Shown here piece by piece: positions 44,025-53,105 of a stretch of DNA of 64,000 nucleotides. A program made the position numbers and the translations under genes. The DNA comes from an uncultured Colwellia sp. (lineage in GTDB: Bacteria > Pseudomonadota > Gammaproteobacteria > Enterobacterales > Alteromonadaceae): the NCBI GenBank assembly GCA_913058395.1, contig CAJXQI010000004.1, positions 206,708 through 270,707 of the forward strand, in the 5' to 3' direction. The stretch's first letter is position 1. Each line of letters opens with the position of its first letter. Under the pieces are notes generated by a model. The model had not been told where the DNA came from, ran no database searches, and was given only the letters and a program-made list of their open reading frames with translations.

Positions 44025-44873
44025 TTATTCTGCAATGAGTTGTTTTAACGTAAAGCTTGTTTCTTGTGTACCTAACTTGCTTTTTAAGTAAGGTAAAATT
44101 TCTTCCAATTGCTTTGTTAACTGCCAAGGTGGGTTAACGATAAACAGTCCTGTACCTGTCATGCCATACTCTTGGGTATCGGCTTTTTGGCAGAACTCTA
44201 CTTGCAATAAATTACGCACGTCACTTTTAGTAAAGGCATCTTGCATTTGTTCTACCAGTTCACGTTTTACCACTGGATACCATAAAATATAAGTGCCAGT
44301 AGCGAACTTTTTATAAGCGTTAACAATAGTGCGAACCGCTTTTAAGTAGTCTTCTTTAAGCTCGTATGGTGGGTCAATTAACACCACGCCACGTCGACTT
44401 GGTGGTGGTACTAAGCCTAAAACACCCTGGTAACCGTCTGATTGTTTAACATGAGATTTATTCCAACGTTGGCTATACGCTTGTAGGTGTTCAATGTCAG
44501 CAGGGTGCAACTCAAATAAATGCGCACTGTCTTGACGGCGGGTGAATTGTCGAGCAATGCCCGGCGAGCCAGGATAAAGCGCAAGTTCATCACTTTGCTC
44601 TGCTTGATTAATATCTTTTACTAAATCGATATACGGCTGTAATGCTTCGGGTAAATCTTCGTTATCGATTAATTTAGCAATACCGTCTTTGTATTCACCG
44701 GTTTTTTGCGCGTATTCGTCTTCAAGTTGATACATGCCAGCGCCAGAATGACTGTCGATGTAATAAAAACCCTTTTCTTTGCGGGTCATGTATTCAAGCA
44801 CTAGCGTTAGTACAGAATGTTTTAAAACATCGGCAAAATTGCCGGCGTGAAAGGCGTGACGATAACTAAGCAC
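44025..44873 (-). CDS. rlmJ: 23S rRNA (adenine-2030-N6)-methyltransferase RlmJ
   Basis: The 282-residue protein starts MLSYRHAFHAGNFADVLKHSVL, the hallmark of RlmJ. Catalytic motif IV is DPPY at 167-170 (VVLIDPPYELK). GFYYIDSHSGAGMYQL belongs to the SAM-binding part, and GMTGTGLFIVNPPWQL to the end. RlmJ methylates N6 of A2030 in 23S rRNA. The start codon is GTG with AAGGAA 5 bases upstream. The ybiT gene precedes it on the same strand, separated by a hairpin. Confidence 0.94.
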   Translation of the reverse strand: MLSYRHAFHAGNFADVLKHSVLTLVLEYMTRKEKGFYYIDSHSGAGMYQLEDEYAQKTGEYKDGIAKLIDNEDLPEALQPYIDLVKDINQAEQSDELALYPGSPGIARQFTRRQDSAHLFELHPADIEHLQAYSQRWNKSHVKQSDGYQGVLGLVPPPSRRGVVLIDPPYELKEDYLKAVRTIVNAYKKFATGTYILWYPVVKRELVEQMQDAFTKSDVRNLLQVEFCQKADTQEYGMTGTGLFIVNPPWQLTKQLEEILPYLKSKLGTQETSFTLKQLIAE

Positions 44874-44920
44874 GTTATTTCCTTAAAGAGTTAAGAACAG
44901 GGAAGAACAGGTTTGAATCT

Positions 44921-44954
44921 AAAATGGCATTAGCAAAAGTGATAATGCCATTTT
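44921..44954 (-). terminator. terminator between ybiT and rlmJ
   Basis: AAAATGGCATTA and TAATGCCATTTT form a perfect 12-bp stem with a 10-base loop. On the minus strand it is followed by AGATTC after the TTTT of the stem. It lies 21 bases after the ybiT stop and about 50 bases before the rlmJ start. Confidence 0.65.
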
Positions 44955-44975
44955 AATGAGATAAGTTAGCGAAGC

Positions 44976-46568
44976 TTATTCTTGTGATGCTAAGTATTCG
45001 TCGTAACCACCAGCAAAGTCAGTGTAGCCACCTGCTTTTAATTCGATAATACGCGTTGCTAAGCTTGATACAAACTCACGATCATGGCTGACGAACAAAA
45101 TAGTGCCTTCAAATTGCTCCATTGCCATGTTTAATGATTCGATAGACTCCATATCCATGTGGTTTGTTGGTTCATCCATAACTAAAATATTAGGTTTTTG
45201 CATCATGATTTTACCGAACAACATACGACCTTGTTCACCACCAGAAAGCACTTTGATAGACTTGTTAATATCGTCAGCAGAAAACAATAAACGTCCTAAG
45301 TAACCACGAACTGCTTGCTCGTCATCAGTAGGTTGACGCCACTGGCTCATCCACTCAAATAAGGTCATGTCATTTTCAAACTCATGCGCGTGATCTTGTG
45401 CGTAGTAACCAATGTTGACGTTTTCAGACCAAGTATATAAACCAGTTGTAGGTTGGTAATCACATTCGCCCATAATAGTGCGTAAGAAGGTCGTTTTGCC
45501 AATACCGTTTTCGCCGATAATAGCAACATGTTCGCCCACTTCAATCATCATATTAAGGTCGTTTAGTACCTTGTTATCATCAAAGCTTTTGCTCATGTTT
45601 TCTAACACAAGGGCGTTACGGAATAATTTCTTTTCTTGCTCGAAACGAATAAACGGGTTAACACGGCTTGATGCTTTAACGTCAGCTAATTGAATTTTAT
45701 CAATTTGCTTAGCACGAGAAGTTGCTTGCTTTGCTTTTGAAGCGTTGGCAGAGAAACGAGCGACAAAGGCTTGTAATTCACCAATTTGTGCTTTCTTCTT
45801 TGCGTTATCAGCCATTAACTGAGCGCGAGCTTGTGTAGAAGCCAGCATGTATTCGTCGTAGTTGCCTGGGAATACACGTAATTCACCGTAATCCAAATCA
45901 GCCATATGAGTACAAACACTGTTTAAAAAGTGACGGTCATGCGAGATGATGATCATGGTTGAGTCACGTTCGTTCAAGGTTTCTTCTAACCATTGAATAG
46001 TGTGAATGTCCAAGTTGTTGGTAGGCTCATCTAATAATAAAACATCAGGGTTTGAAAAAAGCGCTTGTGCCAATAACACACGTAGTTTCCAACCTGGAGC
46101 GACTTCGCTCATTAAACCGTAATGTTGGTCAACCGGAATACCTACGCCCATTAATAGTTCGCCAGCGCGACTTTCTGCACTGTAACCGTCCATTTCTGCG
46201 AATTCTGATTCTAAATCACCAGCACGCATACCGTCTTCTTCACTCATTTCAGGTAAAGCGTAGATGCGATCACGTTCTTCTTTAATTGCCCATAATGCAG
46301 TATGACCCATGATCACGGTATCAATAACCGTTGATGCTTCAAAACCGAATTGGTCTTGACGAAGTTTACCAATACGCTCGTTAGGGTCTAAGTTGACGTT
46401 GCCAGATGTTTGCTCTAAATCACCACCCAAAATTTTCATAAAGGTCGATTTACCACAACCGTTGGCACCAATTAAACCGTAGCGGTTACCGCCACCAAAT
46501 TTTTGTGAAATGTTTTCAAATAACGGCTTAGCACCGAACTGTTGGGTAATATTGTTTGCAGCTAACAT
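44976..46568 (-). CDS. ybiT: ABC-F family ATPase YbiT
   Basis: The 530-residue protein has two ABC ATPase domains and no membrane part. The first Walker A is GANGCGKST (K40), with [10 protein letters not shown] as Walker B. The second domain has [18 protein letters not shown] and [17 protein letters not shown]. Many stretches ([42 protein letters not shown]) match E. coli YbiT. ABC-F proteins bind the ribosomal E site and relieve stalling. The start chosen is the ATG after GGAACAGAT, matching the known N-terminus; a frame 87 bases longer at the 5' end would add a non-homologous segment. A promoter with GC-rich discriminator lies about 70 bases upstream. Confidence 0.93.
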   Translation of the reverse strand: MLAANNITQQFGAKPLFENISQKFGGGNRYGLIGANGCGKSTFMKILGGDLEQTSGNVNLDPNERIGKLRQDQFGFEASTVIDTVIMGHTALWAIKEERDRIYALPEMSEEDGMRAGDLESEFAEMDGYSAESRAGELLMGVGIPVDQHYGLMSEVAPGWKLRVLLAQALFSNPDVLLLDEPTNNLDIHTIQWLEETLNERDSTMIIISHDRHFLNSVCTHMADLDYGELRVFPGNYDEYMLASTQARAQLMADNAKKKAQIGELQAFVARFSANASKAKQATSRAKQIDKIQLADVKASSRVNPFIRFEQEKKLFRNALVLENMSKSFDDNKVLNDLNMMIEVGEHVAIIGENGIGKTTFLRTIMGECDYQPTTGLYTWSENVNIGYYAQDHAHEFENDMTLFEWMSQWRQPTDDEQAVRGYLGRLLFSADDINKSIKVLSGGEQGRMLFGKIMMQKPNILVMDEPTNHMDMESIESLNMAMEQFEGTILFVSHDREFVSSLATRIIELKAGGYTDFAGGYDEYLASQE

Positions 46569-46639
46569 ATCTGTTCCGTAGCGAGTGGTTAACGAGTTGA
46601 AATGGAATAAAACTCGCAACATTAATAATAAAAAATAAT

Positions 46640-46674
46640 GCGCGCGATTATACATCAGTACTACTCTCAGTTAA
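46640..46674 (-). promoter_or_regulatory. candidate ybiT promoter with GCGCGC discriminator
   Basis: On the minus strand TTAACT and a perfect TATAAT are 16 bases apart, and CGCGCGC directly follows the -10 box. Transcription would start about 70 bases before the ybiT ATG. The same TATAATCGCGCGC block occurs in front of ygiQ. GC-rich discriminators are typical of ppGpp-controlled promoters; that link is inference. Confidence 0.6.
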
Positions 46675-46734
46675 ATTATAATTCAACGCCTATTTGGGGT
46701 ATTGTGTTGCGAAGTTTATTTAAGCCTATATTTT

Positions 46735-47439
46735 TTACTTAAACAATAGCAGTGAGTTTTTCTTGGATGTCTGATAGCAGTCGAGTAAACAGTTTTTATA
46801 ATTTATGTAACTATCAAGAGATTTGAAGCATAGCTTAATATTACTTTTATTGTTTAGAATTCTAATATCACTATCGTATTCACTTGCAACCAATTCTTTG
46901 TAATAAGAATAAAACTCTTTAGGGAGTGAAAGCGTAATGACTTTACCTCCTTTTAAGAAAACACCTAAACAACACTTGGTCATTTTTGTTGGCTTATTTA
47001 AAATCTTCGAATGATTTCTTTCATTATTATATAAATATTTATATGGAATGAAATAATCATATAAATTCGAAATATTATCCAAAGGAAATAAAAACTCTTT
47101 ATTTGGGGCTTTTGATTTTATTGTAATATCTAAAGTATCGTTCTGAGTGCTTCCAAATTCAGCCTCTTTAAGATCAAACAATGTAAAAAATGCCCCCTCA
47201 TCATGTATGGGAGAAGAGAATAGTTGTTTATCGACTAACCTAATATGTGTAATGCTTATGTCAATTTCTTTAGAGTTATATATTATTAACTTTAAATTAC
47301 CTCTCTCAATATAGCTTGATAACTTAAGTGTATACTTTCGTCTAATTATATAAAAAACAATTGGGATAATAGCGGCAATTAGGGTCATAACAGCAGTAAG
47401 TAAGGCTATGAAGGTAAGAGAAATATTGACATTATCCAT
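46735..47439 (-). CDS. single-span membrane protein of unknown function
   Basis: I do not recognise this 234-residue protein. It has one N-terminal membrane helix (about 9-32), followed by a basic stop-transfer (RRKY) and a soluble part rich in Ile, Asn, Lys and Tyr that alternates short strands, such as LKLIIYNSKEIDISITHIRL. No motif or catalytic residue stands out. The codon composition is noticeably more AT-rich than that of ybiT and ygiQ on either side, which could mean recent acquisition. It has its own start without a clear ribosome site. Confidence 0.6.
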   Translation of the reverse strand: MDNVNISLTFIALLTAVMTLIAAIIPIVFYIIRRKYTLKLSSYIERGNLKLIIYNSKEIDISITHIRLVDKQLFSSPIHDEGAFFTLFDLKEAEFGSTQNDTLDITIKSKAPNKEFLFPLDNISNLYDYFIPYKYLYNNERNHSKILNKPTKMTKCCLGVFLKGGKVITLSLPKEFYSYYKELVASEYDSDIRILNNKSNIKLCFKSLDSYINYKNCLLDCYQTSKKNSLLLFK

Positions 47440-47494
47440 ATAAATAAACTAATTTAATCAAAGTATTATGTTCGCATTTCTTTTGCCTAATTGC

Positions 47495-47522
47495 AAAAGC
47501 CTAGTGAGGACACTAGGCTTTT
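47495..47522 (-). terminator. terminator after ygiQ
   Basis: AAAAGCCTAGTG and CACTAGGCTTTT form a perfect 12-bp stem with the loop AGGA, 21 bases after the ygiQ stop. The A-run and T-run at both ends make it bidirectional. Confidence 0.85.
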
Positions 47523-47543
47523 CTAAGTTTTATCAATGTATGC

Positions 47544-49883
47544 TTAACGCTGATTATTACCACGCTTTTTCTTTATTGGGCTTTTCGGTTTTCTATCATT
47601 AAATTGGTTGTCAGAAAAACGCGTTAAGCCTTGTTTCGCTTTCTCGCCCGGCTTAGCTTTTTTAGCGGTTACTGGCTTTTTGCCAAAACGTTTCTCTTGC
47701 CCTGGTGAAGTCTTATTACCTTGCGAGTTATTCTTACCTTTCCCATTATTTTTGTAATGCTGTTGGTTTAACTCTCCACGGGTTTCATTTGGTACTAAAC
47801 ACTCTGGTTTTGAACCAATTAGTTTTCTTGCTAAGCCCATTTTAGTGAAAGCTTGGCGTAACATTGGCCAGTTCGCTGGATCGTGGTAACGCAAAATGGC
47901 TTTGTGTAATCGACGTTGAATCGTGCCTTTAGGTACGGCAACGGTGTCACTATTCTTTTTAACATTTTTTAGTGAGTTTATTTCAGTATGATAAAGCGTT
48001 GTCGCATTGGCTAAAGGCGACGGGTAAAAGTTTTGCACTTGATCGAGCTTAAAGTCATTACGCTTTAACCATAACGCCAAGTTGATCATATCGAGATCAG
48101 TAGTGCCTGGATGAGCAGAAATGAAGTAGGGGATTAAGTACTGTTTTTTACCGGCAAGTTTTGAGTAATGGTCAAACATTTCTTTAAACTTGTCATAGCT
48201 ACCCATACCTGGCTTCATCATATTATTTAATGGCCCTTCTTCGGTATGCTCTGGTGCTATTTTTAAATAACCACCGACATGATGGGTTGCTAATTCTTTA
48301 ACGTATTCAGGGTCTTGAATTGCTAAGTCATAACGTACGCCTGACGCAATTAGAATTTTCTTAATACCTTTAATTTTTCGCGCTCGGCGGTATAAATTAA
48401 TAGTTGGCGTGTGATCGGTGTCTAAATGACCACAAATAGTTGGCCAAACACATGATGGCTTACGACATGTTGCTTCGGCTTTTTCACTTTTACAATTCAA
48501 TTGATACATGTTGGCGGTTGGGCCACCAAGATCAGAAATGACACCAGTAAAGCCGGGGACTTTTAATTTAATGTCTTCAATTTCTGCAATGATTGAATCT
48601 TCAGAGCGACTTTGAATAATTCGACCTTCATGCTCAGTAATTGAACAGAAGGTACAACCACCGAAACAGCCACGCATGATATTGATTGATGTTTTAATCA
48701 TGTCGTAGGCAGGTATTTTAGCTTTGCCATATGAAGGGTGCGGTACACGTTGGTATGGTAAACCAAAGACACTATCCATTTCTGCTTCAGATAAAGGCTT
48801 AGCTGGTGGATTTAACCAAATCATTCTACTACCATGCTTTTGTACTAATGGCTTAGCAGAAGTCGGGTTTACTTCTTGATGAAAAATACGAGAAGCATGG
48901 GCATAAAGTACCTTGTTATCTCGAACTTGCTCGAACGTTGGCAAGTTAATATAAGTAGTTTCCCAAGGTTTCTTTTTGTCTGCCCAGCTGTCATTTTGCA
49001 ATTTCTTTGCTCGGTATTCGCCAAGCTGAATAGGTTGGGCGGTTTTAGTGATATCTTTGGCTATTTCACCAGTAACGTCTTTACCTTCGTCTGAACAGGT
49101 TTTAGTTGAAATTTCTTGGTAAGGGCTGATGATAGGGTCAATTTTCCCCGGCTTATCAATGCTACGAGAATCAATGCCTTTCCAATTTGGTAATACTTGG
49201 TTAGTTAAAAATGCACTACCACGAACATCGGTAATGTTTTTAGCTTCTTCACCGTTGGCAATTCTATGGGCTATTTCTATTAGCGGTCGTTCGGCGTTGC
49301 CGTAAACTAGTAAGTCAGCTTTTGAGTCGAATAATACTGATTGACGTACTTTGTCTGACCAGTAATCGTAATGGGCAATTCGGCGCAAGCTGGCTTCAAT
49401 ACCGCCAATAATAATCGGCACGCCTTTATAGGCTTCTTTACATTTTTGAGTGTAAGCGGTTACGGCGCGATCAGGGCGTTTGCCACCTTCATCATTAGGT
49501 GTGTATGCATCGTCATGGCGCATACGACGTTCGGCGGTATAACGGTTGATCATTGAATCCATATTGCCGGCGGTAACACCAAAAAATAGATTCGGTTTAC
49601 CTAGCTGCATAAAGGCGTCTTTGGATTTCCAATCTGGTTGCGCAATAATGCCAACACGAAAACCTTGCGCTTCAAGCATTCTGCCGATAATCGCCATACC
49701 AAAGCTTGGGTGGTCAACGTAAGCATCGCCGGTGACGAGTATAATATCGCAACTATCCCAGCCTAGAACATCCATCTCTTTTCGAGACATAGGTAAAAAT
49801 GGCGCAGTTCCATAGCATTCTGCCCAATATTTCGGGTAGTCGAATAGTTTTGGAGTTATTTTTTGTGTTGACGCTAAATTCAT
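47544..49883 (-). CDS. ygiQ: YgiQ-family radical SAM protein
   Basis: The 779-residue protein has the radical SAM cluster motif CFGGCTFC (CxxxCxxC) followed by [14 protein letters not shown], with the B12-binding-like N-terminal region ([25 protein letters not shown]) typical of YgiQ. Later motifs are [28 protein letters not shown] and [13 protein letters not shown]. The tail of about 80 residues is very basic ([16 protein letters not shown]) and likely disordered. The reaction of the family is not established. It has its own promoter with a GC-rich discriminator and a clean terminator, so it is a single-gene unit divergent from the S9 peptidase gene. Confidence 0.92.
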   Translation of the reverse strand: MNLASTQKITPKLFDYPKYWAECYGTAPFLPMSRKEMDVLGWDSCDIILVTGDAYVDHPSFGMAIIGRMLEAQGFRVGIIAQPDWKSKDAFMQLGKPNLFFGVTAGNMDSMINRYTAERRMRHDDAYTPNDEGGKRPDRAVTAYTQKCKEAYKGVPIIIGGIEASLRRIAHYDYWSDKVRQSVLFDSKADLLVYGNAERPLIEIAHRIANGEEAKNITDVRGSAFLTNQVLPNWKGIDSRSIDKPGKIDPIISPYQEISTKTCSDEGKDVTGEIAKDITKTAQPIQLGEYRAKKLQNDSWADKKKPWETTYINLPTFEQVRDNKVLYAHASRIFHQEVNPTSAKPLVQKHGSRMIWLNPPAKPLSEAEMDSVFGLPYQRVPHPSYGKAKIPAYDMIKTSINIMRGCFGGCTFCSITEHEGRIIQSRSEDSIIAEIEDIKLKVPGFTGVISDLGGPTANMYQLNCKSEKAEATCRKPSCVWPTICGHLDTDHTPTINLYRRARKIKGIKKILIASGVRYDLAIQDPEYVKELATHHVGGYLKIAPEHTEEGPLNNMMKPGMGSYDKFKEMFDHYSKLAGKKQYLIPYFISAHPGTTDLDMINLALWLKRNDFKLDQVQNFYPSPLANATTLYHTEINSLKNVKKNSDTVAVPKGTIQRRLHKAILRYHDPANWPMLRQAFTKMGLARKLIGSKPECLVPNETRGELNQQHYKNNGKGKNNSQGNKTSPGQEKRFGKKPVTAKKAKPGEKAKQGLTRFSDNQFNDRKPKSPIKKKRGNNQR

Positions 49884-49993
49884 ACCATACCTAAATTAGA
49901 TTCTAAACTGTGACTTTACACACATTACGCCATTTTATTATGGCTCATTTATCCGCATTTAAATTGTATTGATGATCAATATCACATTTAAGC

Positions 49994-50009
49994 GGCGCGC
50001 GATTATACC
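49994..50009 (-). promoter_or_regulatory. candidate ygiQ promoter, extended -10 with GCGCGC discriminator
   Basis: On the minus strand TCTGGTATAATCGCGCGC contains an extended -10 (TGG-TATAAT) immediately followed by CGCGCGC. No good -35 is seen at 16-18 bases, as expected for extended -10 promoters. It lies about 115 bases before the ygiQ ATG and shares the TATAATCGCGCGC block with the ybiT promoter. Confidence 0.6.
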
Positions 50010-50021
50010 AGAGTTAAAAGC

Positions 50022-50045
50022 TAAGCCCTAATAGGCTTATTTTTT
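50022..50045 (+). terminator. terminator-like hairpin without an obvious upstream gene
   Basis: TAAGCC and GGCTTA form a 6-bp stem with a 6-base loop, followed by TTTTTT. Its form is that of a plus-strand intrinsic terminator, yet no plus-strand gene precedes it for 140 bases back to the ygiQ start. It may end a short leader or small RNA, or may be incidental to the ygiQ promoter it overlaps. Confidence 0.45.
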
Positions 50046-50051
50046 AAAAGG

Positions 50052-50068
50052 TTTTAACTTAGTTAAAA
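50052..50068. promoter_or_regulatory. operator-like palindrome upstream of the S9 peptidase gene
   Basis: TTTTAAC-TTA-GTTAAAA is a perfect palindrome with 7-bp arms and a 3-base spacer. GTTAAAAGC occurs again 50 bases upstream as part of a direct repeat. It could be a regulator site for ygiQ or for the peptidase gene; which one is unknown. Confidence 0.35.
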
Positions 50069-50319
50069 GCAGAATTTCATCGTATAAAGCAAGGCATTGG
50101 TCTTGTAATCTCAACACTTACATTGAAAATTGGCCCGTAGCTTAGTATAAATAGGCGCTAGTATTGTGATTAAGCACATTATTAATAAATTTGTATGTTA
50201 TTAAAGATTTATTAACAATTTTTCAACCGTTTAGATAATTTTAGCAATGAGATTTATAATTTTGTTGCTATTAACCCTTATAACTAACAGAAGTTACTCA
50301 CTACAAGTAAAAATAAATT

Positions 50320-52785
50320 ATGAAATTACAATTAATTGCCGCTGCTATTAGTATTTCTTTAGTCGCTTGTGCATCAACAGAACAAAAAAAGGTCGCGTTA
50401 GAAAATAACGCTTCAGCTGCGAGTGAAGTTGCTGCAACACCTGCAGCAGGTGTTGCTAGCTCAACAACCATTACTTTAGAAAAAATCATGTCAAACCCTG
50501 ATTGGATGGGACGTTCACCTGAGTCTTGGTATTGGGGCGATGACAGCCAAACCGTTTTCTATAAGCAGAAACGTGAAGGTAATCCGCTACGTGATTTAGT
50601 ACAAAAGAATTTAAGCACGCAGGGCAATGGTGATTTAGTTAAGTTAGCGCAAATGCATGTTGTAGCTGACAGCAATGCGGTTTTAAATAGTGCTGGCACA
50701 CATGAAGCGTATGCGTTTGAAGGCAATGTTTTTGTTAAAACCTTGGCGACTCAAAAAGTTCAGCAATTAACTTATACATCAGCGGTTGAATCATCAGTGA
50801 TGTTTCTAACCAATGGTAATGTCGCTTACCGAGTAGGCAATGTGTTTTATGCACATGATATGACTAGCCAGAAAATTATTGAGTTAGCTAATTTAGAGAT
50901 GACTGATGGCAGCAAATCAAACGCTGCACCAACCAGTTATATTGCCAAAGAACAAAACGAGCTAATTGAATATGTTGCATTGCAACAGCGCAATAAAGAT
51001 TTACGCGCTGAGCAAAAACGTCAATTGCGGGTAAAAAACAGCACGGTAACGCAAACTAACTTTTATTTAGGTAAAGGTAATCGTGTTGTACATGCAAGCT
51101 TATCTCCTGCTGGCGATAAGTTAATTGTTAGTGTGGCTCCGGCAAAGTCTGCTCGCGTAGACAGCGATATTATGCCGAATTACATTGCTAATGACGGACA
51201 TGTGAAAGCAGAAAAAGTACGTGCTCGTGTGGCGAATAATCGTCAGTATTCTGAGCAGTTGTACATGCTAGATTTAACACAGGGTACTAAAGCGCAGTTA
51301 AGTTACGATACTTTGCCTGGCTTTGATGAAGACGTTTTAGCCAGTGTACGTGCAGAAAACTATGCCCGTGAAGGTAAAAAATATAAATCAGAAAAATCTC
51401 CTCGTAATATTCATGTTATTCAGGCGTGGAACCCTATTAAGTGGCAAGAAAATGGCGAGCAAGTTGCTATTATGCTTGAAGCTTGGGATAACAAAGACCG
51501 TTGGATATCTACCGTTAATTTTGAACAAAAAACTTTAGTGTCACAACACCGTTTACACGATGATGCGTGGATTAACTACACTTTTAACGAACTAGGTTGG
51601 TTAGATAACACCGATAGCTTGTACTATCTTTCTGAAGAAAGTGGCTATGCACACTTATACGTTAAGCCGTTAAATGGTAAAGCGAAAGCATTAACCTCAG
51701 GTAGCTATGAAGTTAATGACTTAACCGTTTCTGCTGACGAGCAAAGCATTTACTTTAAAGCCAACAAGAAACATCCAGGTATTTACGAGATTTACAAAGT
51801 AGATGTTAATTCAGCGAAAATGACGGCATTAACGGATTTAGGCGGTATGAATGATTATTCATTAAGCCCAGATGAGTCGAAATTATTGGTTGAACACTCT
51901 GAAATCACCATGCCTCCAGAGCTTTATGTTAAAGATATTGCGACTAACGCAGAAGCTATTCGTTTAACTCATACGGTTTCTGAAGAGTTTCTTGCTATGC
52001 CTTGGGCAGCGCCAAATGTTGTCGCCATTGAGTCATCTCATCAAGAACAGCCTGTTTACTCAAAGGTTTACCTACCAAAAGGTTACGACCAAACTACCGC
52101 TAAAAACAAAGCAGTTATGTTTAGCCACGGTGCGGGGTATTTACAAAACTCACACTTAGGTTGGTCAGGTTACTTCCGTGAATATATGTTTCATAGCATG
52201 TTAGTTCAACAAGGCTATGTGGTGATTGATATGGATTACCGTGCATCGAAAGGCTATGGTCGTGACTGGCGTACCGCAATTTATCGTCATATGGGTAAAC
52301 CTGAAGTACAAGATATGCGTGATGGTGTTAACTGGCTAGTTGAAAATGCTAATGTTGATGCCAACCGTGTAGGTACTTACGGTGGGTCTTATGGTGGATT
52401 CTTAACACTAATGTCGATGTTTACTGACCCTGACTTATTTCAATCAGGCTCGGCATTACGTTTAGTGTCTGATTGGGCATATTACAACCATGGTTATACC
52501 TCTAACATTTTAAATATGCCGGGTGATGATGCAATTGCCTATGAACGTAGTTCGCCAATCTACTTTGCTGAAGGGTTAGAAAAGCCATTATTAATTAACG
52601 CACCTATGGTTGATGACAACGTATTCTTCCAAGATACAGTGCGTTTAGTTCAACGTTTAATTGAGTTGGAAAAACAAGACTTTGAAACCGCTATCTACCC
52701 AGTAGAGCCACACGGTTTTGTACAACCAAGCTCATGGTTAAACGAGTACCGCAGAATTTATAAGTTGTTTGAAAGTACATTATAA
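50320..52785 (+). CDS. S9-family prolyl oligopeptidase-like peptidase, lipoprotein
   Basis: The 821-residue protein has a lipoprotein signal ending LVAC (acylated C17). A DPP-IV-like beta-propeller follows (about 60-540: LPGFDEDVLASVRAENY, YYLSEESGYAHLYV, NDYSLSPDESKLLVEHSE), then an alpha/beta-hydrolase domain. The catalytic set is visible: S690 in GGSYGG, D765/D766 in VDDNV and H798 in EPHGF. RASKGYGRDW is the loop before the nucleophile. It should release peptides at proline or similar positions on the periplasmic face of a membrane. A strong terminator follows, so it is a single-gene unit. Confidence 0.92.
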   Translation: MKLQLIAAAISISLVACASTEQKKVALENNASAASEVAATPAAGVASSTTITLEKIMSNPDWMGRSPESWYWGDDSQTVFYKQKREGNPLRDLVQKNLSTQGNGDLVKLAQMHVVADSNAVLNSAGTHEAYAFEGNVFVKTLATQKVQQLTYTSAVESSVMFLTNGNVAYRVGNVFYAHDMTSQKIIELANLEMTDGSKSNAAPTSYIAKEQNELIEYVALQQRNKDLRAEQKRQLRVKNSTVTQTNFYLGKGNRVVHASLSPAGDKLIVSVAPAKSARVDSDIMPNYIANDGHVKAEKVRARVANNRQYSEQLYMLDLTQGTKAQLSYDTLPGFDEDVLASVRAENYAREGKKYKSEKSPRNIHVIQAWNPIKWQENGEQVAIMLEAWDNKDRWISTVNFEQKTLVSQHRLHDDAWINYTFNELGWLDNTDSLYYLSEESGYAHLYVKPLNGKAKALTSGSYEVNDLTVSADEQSIYFKANKKHPGIYEIYKVDVNSAKMTALTDLGGMNDYSLSPDESKLLVEHSEITMPPELYVKDIATNAEAIRLTHTVSEEFLAMPWAAPNVVAIESSHQEQPVYSKVYLPKGYDQTTAKNKAVMFSHGAGYLQNSHLGWSGYFREYMFHSMLVQQGYVVIDMDYRASKGYGRDWRTAIYRHMGKPEVQDMRDGVNWLVENANVDANRVGTYGGSYGGFLTLMSMFTDPDLFQSGSALRLVSDWAYYNHGYTSNILNMPGDDAIAYERSSPIYFAEGLEKPLLINAPMVDDNVFFQDTVRLVQRLIELEKQDFETAIYPVEPHGFVQPSSWLNEYRRIYKLFESTL

Positions 52786-53105
52786 AAAAGCTTATAAAAC
52801 GAACGAAAATAAAGGCTTCTAAGTTACCTTAGAAGCCTTTATTGTATGCGAACATTGCAAAAGCTTGGCATTATTAGATGGATAGCCCTAATCCAATTGA
52901 GACATTCGCTGACCTGAACCTCTGAAATTTTATTTAAAATAAGGTTAAAAAGAGAATAATGCGGCCAACACTAAAAGAGTAAGTACCGTATACGATTAAC
53001 TGCTTAAAAATTTGCTTTCATGGTGTGGTTAAGTGCACACTAATAAAATCAGTTAGATAGAAAGCATTAGTCTAATTGGCATAACCTTTACAAGGAGTTA
53101 CGAGC
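52786..53105. other. 320-base gap between the peptidase and the 1367-residue protein
   Basis: The first part holds the peptidase terminator, listed separately. The rest shows no gene; it must contain the promoter of the large gene, whose ribosome site AAGGAG lies near the end of the gap. Confidence 0.5.
52808..52843 (+). terminator. strong terminator after the S9 peptidase gene
   Basis: AATAAAGGCTTCTAAG and CTTAGAAGCCTTTATT form a perfect 16-bp stem with the loop TTAC, 22 bases after the stop. Its A- and T-rich ends fit a bidirectional intrinsic terminator. Confidence 0.85.

Larger units (their letters stand above)
49884..50319. other. 436-base divergent promoter region of ygiQ and the S9 peptidase
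   Basis: No gene is seen. The region holds the ygiQ promoter, a plus-strand terminator-like hairpin at 50022-50045 and a palindrome at 50052-50068, listed separately. The remaining 250 bases before the peptidase gene are AT-rich. Confidence 0.6.

Noticed and set aside
46569..46655. 29 extra N-terminal residues for YbiT
   Set aside because: The extension covers the 5' leader and promoter-proximal region; the normal YbiT N-terminus starts at the ATG after GGAACAGAT.
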